Positions 44,012-51,702 of a stretch of 64,000 bases of DNA are shown piece after piece. The stretch is from positions 119,650-183,649 of the forward strand of contig CABUIO010000003.1 in the NCBI GenBank assembly GCA_902491625.1. The letters run 5' to 3'. The translations under genes and the position numbers were made by a program. Position 1 is the stretch's first letter; each line of letters opens with the position of its first letter. Below the pieces are notes generated by a model that was not told the DNA's origin, made no database searches, and worked only from the letters and a program-made list of their open reading frames with translations. Source of the DNA: an uncultured Porphyromonadaceae bacterium. Its GTDB lineage: Bacteria > Bacteroidota > Bacteroidia > Bacteroidales > Muribaculaceae.

Positions 44012-45106
44012 ATGGAAGAAAACATCAAGAAAACATGTCTGCACAGCCGCCACGTAGAATCAGGCGCACTTATGAGTCCTTTCGCAGGCTTCGACATGCC
44101 TATCCAATACACCAACATCACCGATGAGCACAACGCCGTGCGCCGCAATGTCGGCGTATTCGATGTCAGCCACATGGGTGAGGTGCGTGTCAGCGGTCCC
44201 GAGGCTGAGAAATTTGTGAACCACATATTTGTCAACGATGTCACCGGCGCTCCCGACGGACAGATTTTCTATGGCATGATGTGCTATGAGAACGGCGGCG
44301 TGGTCGACGACCTTCTGGTCTACAAGGTGAACGACAACGAGTTCTTCCTCGTAATCAACGCCTCCAACATCGACAAGGATTTCGCCTGGATCGAGAAGAA
44401 CGCCGCAGGATTCGACGTGAAAGTCGTCAACCAGAGCGATTACTATGCCGAGCTCGCCGTGCAGGGTCCTCGTGCCGAGGAGACACTGATGCGTCTGCTC
44501 GACCTTCCTCTCAACGAAATAGCGTTCTACAACTTCAAGACTTTCCCCATCGACGGCGAGGAGGTGATCATCAGCCGCACCGGCTACACCGGCGAGGATG
44601 GTTTCGAGGTCTACGGTTCGAACGACTTCATCGTGAAACTCTGGGATCGCCTGATGGCCGACGGCGTGACTCCCTGCGGTCTGGGCTGCCGCGACACTCT
44701 CCGTTTCGAGGTCGGACTTCCTCTCTACGGCGACGAACTTACCGAGGAGATTACACCTCTGGAGGCAAGCCTGAGCATGTTCGTGAAGTTTGACAAGCCT
44801 GAATTTATCGGTAAAGAAGCGCTCCTCAAACAGAAGGAGGAAGGCCTGAAACGCCGCATCATTGGTATCGAGCTTGAGGGTAAGCAGATTCCCCGCCACG
44901 GCTATCTCGTTGAGTCTGACGGCAATGTGATCGGCGAAGTTACGACCGGCTACCGTTCCATCTCGACAGGCAAGAGCGTTGCGATGGCGATGGTGCAGAA
45001 GGGATACACCAAACTCGGCACTCCCGTGGAGGTGCGCATCCACCGCAAGCTCGTTCCGGGCGTAGTGGTAAAGAAACGCTTCTACGAGAAAAACTACAAG
45101 AAATAA
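44012..45106 (+). CDS. gcvT: Glycine cleavage system T protein (aminomethyltransferase)
   Basis: 364 residues from the ATG at 44012; an upstream in-frame extension reaching back to 43886 is rejected because it covers the promoter and leader. GcvT transfers the methylene unit from the aminomethyl-lipoyl arm of GcvH to tetrahydrofolate, releasing ammonia. Key segments: MSPFAGFDMPIQY, VFDVSHMGEVRVSG, ISRTGYTGEDGFEVYG (with the catalytic Asp of the folate site upstream) and CGLGCRDTLRFEVGLPLYGDEL. It is first of five operon genes. Confidence 0.96.
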   Translation: MEENIKKTCLHSRHVESGALMSPFAGFDMPIQYTNITDEHNAVRRNVGVFDVSHMGEVRVSGPEAEKFVNHIFVNDVTGAPDGQIFYGMMCYENGGVVDDLLVYKVNDNEFFLVINASNIDKDFAWIEKNAAGFDVKVVNQSDYYAELAVQGPRAEETLMRLLDLPLNEIAFYNFKTFPIDGEEVIISRTGYTGEDGFEVYGSNDFIVKLWDRLMADGVTPCGLGCRDTLRFEVGLPLYGDELTEEITPLEASLSMFVKFDKPEFIGKEALLKQKEEGLKRRIIGIELEGKQIPRHGYLVESDGNVIGEVTTGYRSISTGKSVAMAMVQKGYTKLGTPVEVRIHRKLVPGVVVKKRFYEKNYKK

Positions 45107-45136
45107 CAACAATATCAACATTATACCAATAAAACC

Positions 45137-45517
45137 ATGAGCAAGATTTTAGAAGACCTCCGCTATGCCGACTCACACGAGTGGGTGAAACTTGACGGCG
45201 ATACCGCCACTGTAGGCATCACGGATTACGCCCAGCACGCCTTGGGCAACATCGTCTATGTCGACATGCCCGAGGTAGGCGACGAAGTTAACGCAGGCGA
45301 AGAATTTGGCGCAGTAGAGTCGGTGAAAGCCGCCAGCGATCTTATCTCTCCCGTGAGCGGCGAGGTTATCGAAATCAACGAGGCTCTCGAAGACGAGCCC
45401 GAACTGGTGAATCAGGATCCCTACGCCAACTGGATCATGAAGGTGAAGGTTTCCGATCCTTCGGAAATCGACAATCTGCTCGATGCCGCCGCTTATGCTA
45501 AAGTGACCGCAGAGTGA
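45137..45517 (+). CDS. gcvH: Glycine cleavage system H protein
   Basis: 126 residues, a single lipoyl domain. The lipoylated lysine is K64 in GAVESVKAASDLISP. HEWVKLDGDTATVGITDYAQHALGNIVYVDMPEVG is the family N-terminal signature. It shuttles the aminomethyl group between P, T and L proteins. It lies 30 bp after gcvT; the gap to gcvPA is longer (104 bp) and holds a hairpin. Confidence 0.97.
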   Translation: MSKILEDLRYADSHEWVKLDGDTATVGITDYAQHALGNIVYVDMPEVGDEVNAGEEFGAVESVKAASDLISPVSGEVIEINEALEDEPELVNQDPYANWIMKVKVSDPSEIDNLLDAAAYAKVTAE

Positions 45518-45547
45518 TCAACCCCGCACCATCAAGATGAAACATCT

Positions 45548-45594
45548 AAAAGGAGGCGCCCGCAGGGATTCATTCTCTGTCGGCATCTCCTTTT
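45548..45594 (+). terminator. Hairpin between gcvH and gcvPA
   Basis: AAAAGGAG (45548-45555) pairs with CTCCTTTT (45587-45594). A second inner stem forms between GCCCGCAG and CTGTCGGC (6 of 8 pairs). The 3' arm ends in TTTT, so it could partly terminate transcription after gcvH or protect the upstream mRNA, adjusting H and T protein levels over P. Confidence 0.5.
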
Positions 45595-45621
45595 CTGACT
45601 CAAAAATTCCATATTAAAACA

Positions 45622-46947
45622 ATGAGCAACAAATATATACCGCATACCGAGGCCGACATCCGCAAGATGCTCGACCGCATCGGCGTGGAATCGGTCGACG
45701 ACCTCTACGGCGAAATCCCCGAGGAGGTGATTTTCAAGGCCGACTATGCCGTTCCATCCGCGATGTCCGAGACAGAGCTGCGCAAATTCTTCCGCTCGCT
45801 CGCCGACAAAAACAACAATATGACAATCTTCGCCGGTCAGGGCGCCTACGACCATTACGCTCCTTCTGTCGTGCCGCATCTTCTCTCACGCAGCGAGTTC
45901 TATACTGCCTACACACCTTATCAGCCCGAGATCTCGCAGGGTACATTGCAGTATATCTTCGAGTATCAGAGCATGATCGCCGAGCTTACAGGCATGGATT
46001 GCTCCAACGCCTCGATGTATGACGGCGCGACGGCGACCGCCGAGACGATGTTCATGATGGTCGCTTCCGCACGCAAGAAAAATCGCGTGTTGATCTCCTC
46101 GACCATTTCCGAGCGCGTGCTTGAAGTAGTGAAGACCTACGCCAAATTCCACGGTGTAGAGCTGACAGTCATCGGTGAAGACAATGGAGTGACAGATCTC
46201 AAGGCAATCCCCGCCGAGCTTGAGAAAGGGGACGTGGCCGGCATCATCCTCCCCCAGCCCAACCGCTACGGCATCGTGGAGGACTTCACCGGCGTGGCCG
46301 ACATGATGCACGCTGCCAAAGGCTACATGGCCATAAATGCAGATCCGTCGACTCTCGCCGTGCTCCGCACTCCAAAAGAATGGGGAGCCGACATCGCATG
46401 CGGCGACGGCCAGACTCTCGGTATGCCGCTGCAGTTCGGCGGTCCGTATCTCGGCTATATCGCGTGCGGGCAGTCCATGCTCCGCAAGATGCCCGGACGC
46501 GTAGTAGGAGCCACGACTGACGCCGACGGCAAACGCGCCTTCGTTCTTACCCTTCAGGCTCGCGAGCAGCATATCCGCCGCGAGAAAGCGACATCCAACA
46601 TCTGCTCCAACCAGTCGCTGATGTGTCTTTACGCCGTAATCTATCTCTCGCTGATGGGAGCCAAAGGTCTTGTGGAAGTGAACGAGGCTTCCTCTGACGG
46701 CGCACACTATCTTTTCGACAAGCTCGTGGCCTCAGGCAAATATGAGCCGGCATTCCCCGGCCGTCCTTTCCTCAAGGAATTTGTAGTACGTCCGAAAACA
46801 GACTACAAGGAGGTGAAGAAGCGTCTCGCCGACAACGGCATCATGGGTGGCGTGGAGCTTGACGGAGGCCTCGTGGCTATCGCCGTGACCGAGCAGCGCA
46901 CCAAAGAAGAAATCGATCTCCTTATCTCATTAATGACCCAAGACTGA
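45622..46947 (+). CDS. gcvPA: Glycine dehydrogenase (decarboxylating) subunit 1
   Basis: 441 residues, the alpha subunit of the split P protein used by many non-proteobacterial lineages. YIPHTEADIRKMLDRIGVESVDDLY opens the chain. MIAELTGMDCSNASMYDGATA and LQAREQHIRREKATSNICSNQSLMCLYAVIYLSLMG are family hallmarks. It pairs with GcvPB to decarboxylate glycine. It lies 7 bp before gcvPB. Confidence 0.97.
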   Translation: MSNKYIPHTEADIRKMLDRIGVESVDDLYGEIPEEVIFKADYAVPSAMSETELRKFFRSLADKNNNMTIFAGQGAYDHYAPSVVPHLLSRSEFYTAYTPYQPEISQGTLQYIFEYQSMIAELTGMDCSNASMYDGATATAETMFMMVASARKKNRVLISSTISERVLEVVKTYAKFHGVELTVIGEDNGVTDLKAIPAELEKGDVAGIILPQPNRYGIVEDFTGVADMMHAAKGYMAINADPSTLAVLRTPKEWGADIACGDGQTLGMPLQFGGPYLGYIACGQSMLRKMPGRVVGATTDADGKRAFVLTLQAREQHIRREKATSNICSNQSLMCLYAVIYLSLMGAKGLVEVNEASSDGAHYLFDKLVASGKYEPAFPGRPFLKEFVVRPKTDYKEVKKRLADNGIMGGVELDGGLVAIAVTEQRTKEEIDLLISLMTQD

Positions 46948-46954
46948 CACAATA

Positions 46955-48424
46955 ATGAAACAATACGATAAACTTATTTTTGAAGTTTCTCGCCCCGGAC
47001 GCGTCGGCTATCGTCTGCCCGAAAACAAAATAGCTTCGTCTTCGCTCAAGGAGATTCCCGCCGGTCTGCTGAGAAAAGAGTCTCCGGAGCTTCCCGAGGT
47101 CTCGGAACTTGACGTGGTGCGCCACTACACCAACCTATCCACCAAGAACTTCGGCGTTGACACAGGCTTCTATCCCCTCGGCTCCTGCACGATGAAGTAC
47201 AACCCCAAGATCAACGAGGAGATCGCAGCAATGCCGCAGTTTGCTTCAATGCACCCGCTGCAGGACGAGGAGGATGCTCAGGGAGCGCTCGAAGTCTACT
47301 ACAATCTGCAGCAGGCTCTGGCAAGCATCGCCGGTCTGAGCGAGTTCACACTCAATCCTTTCGCAGGCGCACACGGCGAGCTTACAGGACTGATGGTCAT
47401 GCGCGAATACCACAATCAGCGTGGCGACACGAAGCGCCGCAAGGTGATCGTGCCCGACAGTGCCCACGGCACTAATCCGGCTTCGGCTATGGTCAGCGGC
47501 ATGGAGGTCGTCGAGGTGAAATCCAAACCCAACGGTTCCATCGACGTCGACGACCTTAAGCCTCTGCTCAACGACGAGATCGCCGGAATCATGATGACCA
47601 ACCCCAACACACTCGGTATGTTCGAGACCGAGATTCTTGAGATCGCCAAGCTCGTGCATGAGGCCGGAGGTCTGCTCTACTACGACGGAGCCAACCTCAA
47701 TCCTCTTCTCGGCAAGGTGCGTCCCGGCGACATGGGCTTCGACATCATGCATATCAACCTTCACAAGACATTCTCCACCCCTCATGGCGGTGGCGGTCCC
47801 GGCTCAGGCCCCGTCGGCGTGCGCAAGGGTCTGGAGCATCTGCTTCCGAATCCCCGTGTCGTGAAAGGTGACGACGGCAAATTCCACGTGACCAAGTCCG
47901 ACAAGAGCCTCGGCTCCGTATCGACATTCTTCGGCAATTTCGGCGTGATGATCAAGGCCTACGCCTACATCCTCTCGCTCGGCAAGGAGGATCTGAAGAA
48001 AGTCGGTCCGATGGCCACACTCAACGCCAACTACATCAAGGAGTCGCTTAAGGACGACTATCTACTTCCCATCGAGGGCGCCTGCAAGCATGAGTTCGTG
48101 TTCGACGGCCTGAAGGACAAGTCGACAGGCGTCACCACGCTCAACGTGGCCAAACGTCTGCTCGACTACGGATTCCACGCTCCGACAATCTATTTCCCGC
48201 TCCTCTTCCACGAGTCGATGATGATTGAACCGACCGAGACCGAAAGCGTCGAGACATTGGACGAGTTCATCGACGTGATGCATCGTATCGCCGAGGAGGC
48301 ACGCACCAATCCCGACATTGTGAAGGATGCTCCGGTCAACACCATCGTCCGCAAACTCGACGAGACGACTGCGGCCAAACATCCAGTACTCACCTACAAG
48401 GCATTTGTCGAAGCAAAAGCTTAA
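46955..48424 (+). CDS. gcvPB: Glycine dehydrogenase (decarboxylating) subunit 2
   Basis: 489 residues, the PLP-carrying beta subunit. The PLP lysine is in MHINLHKTFSTPHGGGGPGSGPVGV near 270. Upstream are FYPLGSCTMKYNPKINE and GAHGELTGLMVMREYH, both diagnostic. Together with GcvPA it forms the heterotetrameric P protein. It ends 5 bp before lpd. Confidence 0.97.
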   Translation: MKQYDKLIFEVSRPGRVGYRLPENKIASSSLKEIPAGLLRKESPELPEVSELDVVRHYTNLSTKNFGVDTGFYPLGSCTMKYNPKINEEIAAMPQFASMHPLQDEEDAQGALEVYYNLQQALASIAGLSEFTLNPFAGAHGELTGLMVMREYHNQRGDTKRRKVIVPDSAHGTNPASAMVSGMEVVEVKSKPNGSIDVDDLKPLLNDEIAGIMMTNPNTLGMFETEILEIAKLVHEAGGLLYYDGANLNPLLGKVRPGDMGFDIMHINLHKTFSTPHGGGGPGSGPVGVRKGLEHLLPNPRVVKGDDGKFHVTKSDKSLGSVSTFFGNFGVMIKAYAYILSLGKEDLKKVGPMATLNANYIKESLKDDYLLPIEGACKHEFVFDGLKDKSTGVTTLNVAKRLLDYGFHAPTIYFPLLFHESMMIEPTETESVETLDEFIDVMHRIAEEARTNPDIVKDAPVNTIVRKLDETTAAKHPVLTYKAFVEAKA

Positions 48425-48429
48425 ACGAA

Positions 48430-49800
48430 ATGATCAACAGCAATCTGATAATAATCGGCGGCGGCCCCGGAGGCATGGACACAGCTCTGGAGGCCGCGCG
48501 CCGCGGCCTTTCCGTAACGCTATTCGAAGCCAAACGAATCGGAGGCACATGTCTCAACGAGGGATGCATCCCTACCAAATGTCTTGTCCGCAACGCCGAG
48601 GCTCTTGCACAGTTCAAGGAGTCGGATAAATTCGGGATCGACAATTTCACTTTTGAATTCGACTTCAACAAAGTGATGGAGCGCAAGAACGAGGTTGTGG
48701 AGACACTGCGTGCGGGAGCCACACAGTCGCTTGAAAGCGCCAAGGTTAATATAATCAACGAACGCGCGAGCTTCAAGGACGCAAAGACTGTGGTGACCGA
48801 AAGCGGTGAAGAATATACCGCCGACAACATCATCATAGCCACCGGATCCGTCTCAAAGTCCCTTCCGGTGCCGGGAGCCGACCTTGAATGCGTCATGGAT
48901 TCGACCGACATCCTCTCCATCGACCACGTACCGGAATCGTTGACAATCATCGGCGGCGGCGTGATCGGCATGGAGTTCGCCTCCATCTTCAACTCGCTCG
49001 GATCCAGAGTCACGGTGATTGAATTCATGAAACAGATCCTTCCGCCGTTTGACACCGACATTGCCAAACGTCTGAAACAGAGCCTTTCAAAACAAGGTAT
49101 CGAGATCATTACCTCAGCCGCCGTGACAGGCATAAGCCAGAACGAGGACTATGAGATCGTCACGACCTACGACTGCAAGGGCAAGGAGGGAAGCGTCACG
49201 AGCAGCGATCTTCTGATGGCAGTTGGACGCCGACCAAACACTTCGTCGCTCAATCTTCAGGCTGCCGGAATCGCCACAGATGAACGCTCCGTCGCGATCG
49301 TAGTTGACCGCGCGACCATGGCGACATCCGTGCCCGACGTCTACGCCATCGGCGATGCCAATGGCGGCATCATGCTCGCCCACACGGCGACTTTTGAAGG
49401 TCTCAGGGCACTCAATACAATCATGGGCAAGAAGGATTCCATCGACCTCGACATTGTGCCGTCGGCAGTTTTCACCACTCCGGAATGCGGCATGGTCGGT
49501 CTCACCGAGCAACAGTGCAAGGCTTCGGGCATCGAGTTCACGACAGGAACATCCTTCTACCGCGCCAACGGCAAAGCTCTCGCCATGGCCGAGTCTGAAG
49601 GTCTATGTAAGCTGATTTTCAGCAAAGAAGACGGACGATTGCTTGGCGCGCATATCATGGGTGCGCAGGCGGCAGACCTCGCGCAGCAGTGCGCCGACTT
49701 CATGGCGTGCGGAGCCACACGAGATAAAATCTGCGATACGGTGTTCTCGCATCCGACCATCTCAGAGTTGATTCTCTCAGCCGCCCGCAACATGAAATAA
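48430..49800 (+). CDS. lpdA: Dihydrolipoyl dehydrogenase (L protein)
   Basis: 456 residues. FAD-binding LIIIGGGPGGMDTALEA (6-22), redox-active disulfide C41-C46 in GGTCLNEGCIPTK, the NAD-binding IIGGGVIGMEFASIFNSLG near 175-193 and the C-terminal HPTISELILSA with its catalytic His. It reoxidises dihydrolipoyl-GcvH. Its place at the operon end, 5 bp after gcvPB, shows a dedicated L protein for this system, although sharing with other lipoyl complexes is possible. A nested palindrome follows at 49843. Confidence 0.96.
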   Translation: MINSNLIIIGGGPGGMDTALEAARRGLSVTLFEAKRIGGTCLNEGCIPTKCLVRNAEALAQFKESDKFGIDNFTFEFDFNKVMERKNEVVETLRAGATQSLESAKVNIINERASFKDAKTVVTESGEEYTADNIIIATGSVSKSLPVPGADLECVMDSTDILSIDHVPESLTIIGGGVIGMEFASIFNSLGSRVTVIEFMKQILPPFDTDIAKRLKQSLSKQGIEIITSAAVTGISQNEDYEIVTTYDCKGKEGSVTSSDLLMAVGRRPNTSSLNLQAAGIATDERSVAIVVDRATMATSVPDVYAIGDANGGIMLAHTATFEGLRALNTIMGKKDSIDLDIVPSAVFTTPECGMVGLTEQQCKASGIEFTTGTSFYRANGKALAMAESEGLCKLIFSKEDGRLLGAHIMGAQAADLAQQCADFMACGATRDKICDTVFSHPTISELILSAARNMK

Positions 49801-49842
49801 TACTCCTTTCCAGAGCAAATTTCATATTGCGTAAAGCATTAG

Positions 49843-49927
49843 ACACTATTTCAAAATGCGGCTACCCCGCAGAATTTTTACAACCTCATGCCGACGGCAT
49901 GGGGTTGTCTGCGTTAGAAAATAGTGT
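49843..49927. repeat. Nested palindrome F after the gcv operon
   Basis: Outer arms ACACTATTTC (49843-49852) and GAAAATAGTGT (49917-49927) enclose two hairpins. One is TGCGG/CCGCA (49857-49871) followed by ATTTTT, which could terminate lpd transcription. The other is ACAACC-CATGCC/GGCATG-GGTTGT (49880-49908) with a GAC loop. More short stems lie at about 49954-50060 (GCCGAA/TTCGGC, GTCGC/GCGAC, ACATT/AATGT). Confidence 0.7.
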
Positions 49928-50111
49928 AAAAAGAAACTGAGTCAAAAGCGCCGGGCCGAAGGTTCGGCTGTATTGCCAACCGCGGCCTTCAGACCATGGA
50001 AAGAGAACACATCTGAAAAATTAGTCGCGAAGCGACGCCGTGCGGTATCGACATTATCAATGTCTAAGACAATACTTTTTTTGAATTAAAAACAGTTTTA
50101 GAAGACGTTCC

Positions 50112-50146
50112 TTCTTTATGTTTTACAACATAAAACATCGAAAGAA
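50112..50146. promoter_or_regulatory. Long hairpin upstream of the candidate ncRNA
   Basis: TTCTTTATGTTTTA (50112-50125) pairs with TAAAACAT-cg-AAAGAA (50131-50146): 14 bp with a 2-nt bulge and a 5-nt loop. It is AT-rich, with no T-run after it. Its function is unclear; operator or transcript end are both possible. Confidence 0.45.
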
Positions 50147-50210
50147 TCCACTAAAATCGAACATATTATCTTACTTAACAAAATTTTCTTGATTTTTTCG
50201 TGCCATTTAT

Positions 50211-50241
50211 TTGCAAATATAAGATTCACGAATTATATTTG
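50211..50241 (+). promoter_or_regulatory. Consensus promoter without a downstream start codon
   Basis: TTG (50211-50213), 20 bp, TATATTTG (50234-50241), as good a match as that of the amidase operon. Transcription should begin near 50248. No credible ORF follows before the terminator at 50502-50534. Confidence 0.7.
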
Positions 50242-50247
50242 CAGTGG

Positions 50248-50536
50248 TTTTATAACGCAATTTATAAAAGCAAATTATTCATTGTCCCCGAAATATTGCA
50301 GCAAGTCCCGCGTTTGGCGGCGCTGGAATGCAATCTGTAAGCTCAATGCAATCTCTAAACCTGTAATTTTTTTGACTATAAGAGAACCTGAAAACAACAC
50401 TTGCCTAAACTGATTGACCTGACAAATCTCAACGACGGTCGGGGACTAACAGATATTCGAATAATTGACTTTTTCATAATCCGATTAATTTAGGTGAACC
50501 GCATCTCTTCTTGGTGACAAGAGGAGATGTTTTTCT
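50248..50536 (+). ncRNA. Candidate structured non-coding RNA, family not recognised
   Basis: About 290 bases are bounded by a consensus promoter and an intrinsic terminator. Long-range complementarity joins GTCCCCGA (50284-50291) to TCGGGGAC (50439-50446), 8 perfect pairs. Inside, ATTGCA and TGCAAT close a hairpin containing CCGC/GCGG near 50308-50321. CCTAAA near 50404 can pair with TTTAGG near 50488. Signatures of tmRNA, RNase P RNA and SRP RNA were looked for and not found. A 74-codon frame (50189-50413) starts before the promoter and has no protein-like features. 6S RNA is possible, but the expected long rod with a central bubble is not evident. Confidence 0.5.
50502..50534 (+). terminator. 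Intrinsic terminator of the candidate ncRNA
   Basis: CATCTCTTCTT (50502-50512) pairs with AAGAGGAGATG (50519-50529), 11 pairs including one G-U, with a 6-nt loop and a following TTTTT. Confidence 0.82.
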
Positions 50537-50582
50537 ATCCTTGCCACATACGTAATTTTGACGTAAAAATGGAGAGCGACAC

Positions 50583-50613
50583 TTTGCGGCATCCAATCTT
50601 TTTTGTAACTTCG
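50583..50613 (+). promoter_or_regulatory. Promoter of the DUF3127 gene
   Basis: TTTG (50583-50586), 19 bp, TAACTTCG (50606-50613), a close match to the consensus. The predicted start near 50620 gives a leader of about 60 bases. Confidence 0.6.
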
Positions 50614-50678
50614 CACAATATTTGAATGGTGCTCGGATTGCAGCGCCAAGAAAACGGCTAAAAATTATAATACATATT

Positions 50679-51086
50679 ATGGAAATAAAAGGAAAAATCA
50701 TACAGGTACTTCCTCTGCAGTCCGGCACAAGCAAAGCCGGCAATCCCTGGAAGAAGCAGGAATATGTGCTTGAGACTCAGGATCAGTATCCCCGCAAGGT
50801 GAAATTCGACTTCTTCGGCGACCGCGTCGACCAGTTTCCTCTCGCTATCGGCGACGACGTGACTGTCTCGTTCGACCTTGAGAGCCGCGAGTTCAATGGC
50901 CGCTGGTACACCGACGTGCGCGCCTGGAAGGCTGACAAGAACGTAGCAGAGATGCCTGAAAACAATTTCGCACCGCAGAATCAGGGTGGTTTCCCCGCTG
51001 CGCCTGCCGCAGGATTCGGTGCTCCCGCCGCTTCCTCGTCTCCGTTCCCTCAGGGCAACCCCGCAGCCGATGATCTTCCCTTCTGA
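50679..51086 (+). CDS. DUF3127 OB-fold protein with SSB-like acidic tip
   Basis: 135 residues from the ATG at 50679; an in-frame GTG at 50622 is rejected because the family begins MEIKGKIIQVLP. The DUF3127 domain (about 1-90) is an SSB-like OB fold. A flexible Pro/Ala/Gly linker follows (residues 95-128), and the chain ends DDLPF, close to the DDDIPF tip through which SSB proteins recruit partners. It may therefore bind nucleic acid and dock to SSB-partner proteins; this is inference. It has its own promoter and terminator. Confidence 0.88.
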   Translation: MEIKGKIIQVLPLQSGTSKAGNPWKKQEYVLETQDQYPRKVKFDFFGDRVDQFPLAIGDDVTVSFDLESREFNGRWYTDVRAWKADKNVAEMPENNFAPQNQGGFPAAPAAGFGAPAASSSPFPQGNPAADDLPF

Positions 51087-51135
51087 TCTCGACATGTTTC
51101 TCAGGAAACTTAACAAAAGCATTATAACACATATT

Positions 51136-51170
51136 AAAACTGCGTAGAGGCCTCCGGTCTACGCAGTTTT
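51136..51170 (+). terminator. Intrinsic terminator after DUF3127 gene
   Basis: A perfect 13-bp stem AAAACTGCGTAGA with TCTACGCAGTTTT, a 9-nt loop and a T-rich tail. Because the arms begin A and end T it can work in both directions. Confidence 0.9.
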
Positions 51171-51231
51171 TATAGTTTCTGCCCATTACTCGGAATTGTA
51201 ATAAACAGGAAAGTCATACGTTATTAGGTTA

Positions 51232-51594
51232 ATGCAAATCACGACAAAACAGCTTACAGACAAAATTGTTGAGGCGCTTCAAGACAAACGCGGCCACAAC
51301 ATCACCACCATCGATCTTTCGGAACTGAAGTCAAGCACCGCGCAAAGCTACGTCATTGCGACAGGCAACACTCCCACGCAGGTGTCGGCACTCGCCGACA
51401 GCGTGCGCGACAAGGTGCTTGAAGACCTTAAGATCAAGCCGATCAACTACGACGGCTATCGCAACAGCATCTGGATCGTCATCGACTTCGGCGACGTCAT
51501 GGTTCACATTTTCGTGCCCGACGCACGCGCGTTCTATGACATCGAACAATTATGGAATGACGGTGTTATAAATTATATACCTGATATTGACTGA
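51232..51594 (+). CDS. rsfS: Ribosomal silencing factor RsfS
   Basis: 120 residues of the Iojap/RsfS family, which binds ribosomal protein uL14 and blocks subunit joining during starvation. DLSELKSSTAQSYVIATGNTPTQVSALADSV and GYRNSIWIVIDFGDVMVHIFVPDARAFYDIEQLW are the two characteristic blocks. The adjoining ftsH is a neighbour often seen in Bacteroidales (from memory). A small hairpin (AAGGTG/CACCTT, 51596-51613) follows its stop without a T-run. Confidence 0.95.
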   Translation: MQITTKQLTDKIVEALQDKRGHNITTIDLSELKSSTAQSYVIATGNTPTQVSALADSVRDKVLEDLKIKPINYDGYRNSIWIVIDFGDVMVHIFVPDARAFYDIEQLWNDGVINYIPDID

Positions 51595-51702
51595 TAAGGT
51601 GTGTTTTCACCTTTCCGGCCATCCTCTTCCTACGGCAAAGGAAACACTCCGATCATTCGCCAAAACAGGCTTCTGCATTCTTTTTAGCGCGCATAATCCT
51701 AA

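Noticed and set aside
50189..50413. 74-codon plus-strand frame
   Set aside because: It begins before the promoter at 50211 and has atypical composition; the interval fits a non-coding transcript better.
50248..50536. tmRNA, RNase P RNA or SRP RNA
   Set aside because: Conserved signature segments of these RNAs are absent; 6S RNA remains open but unsupported.
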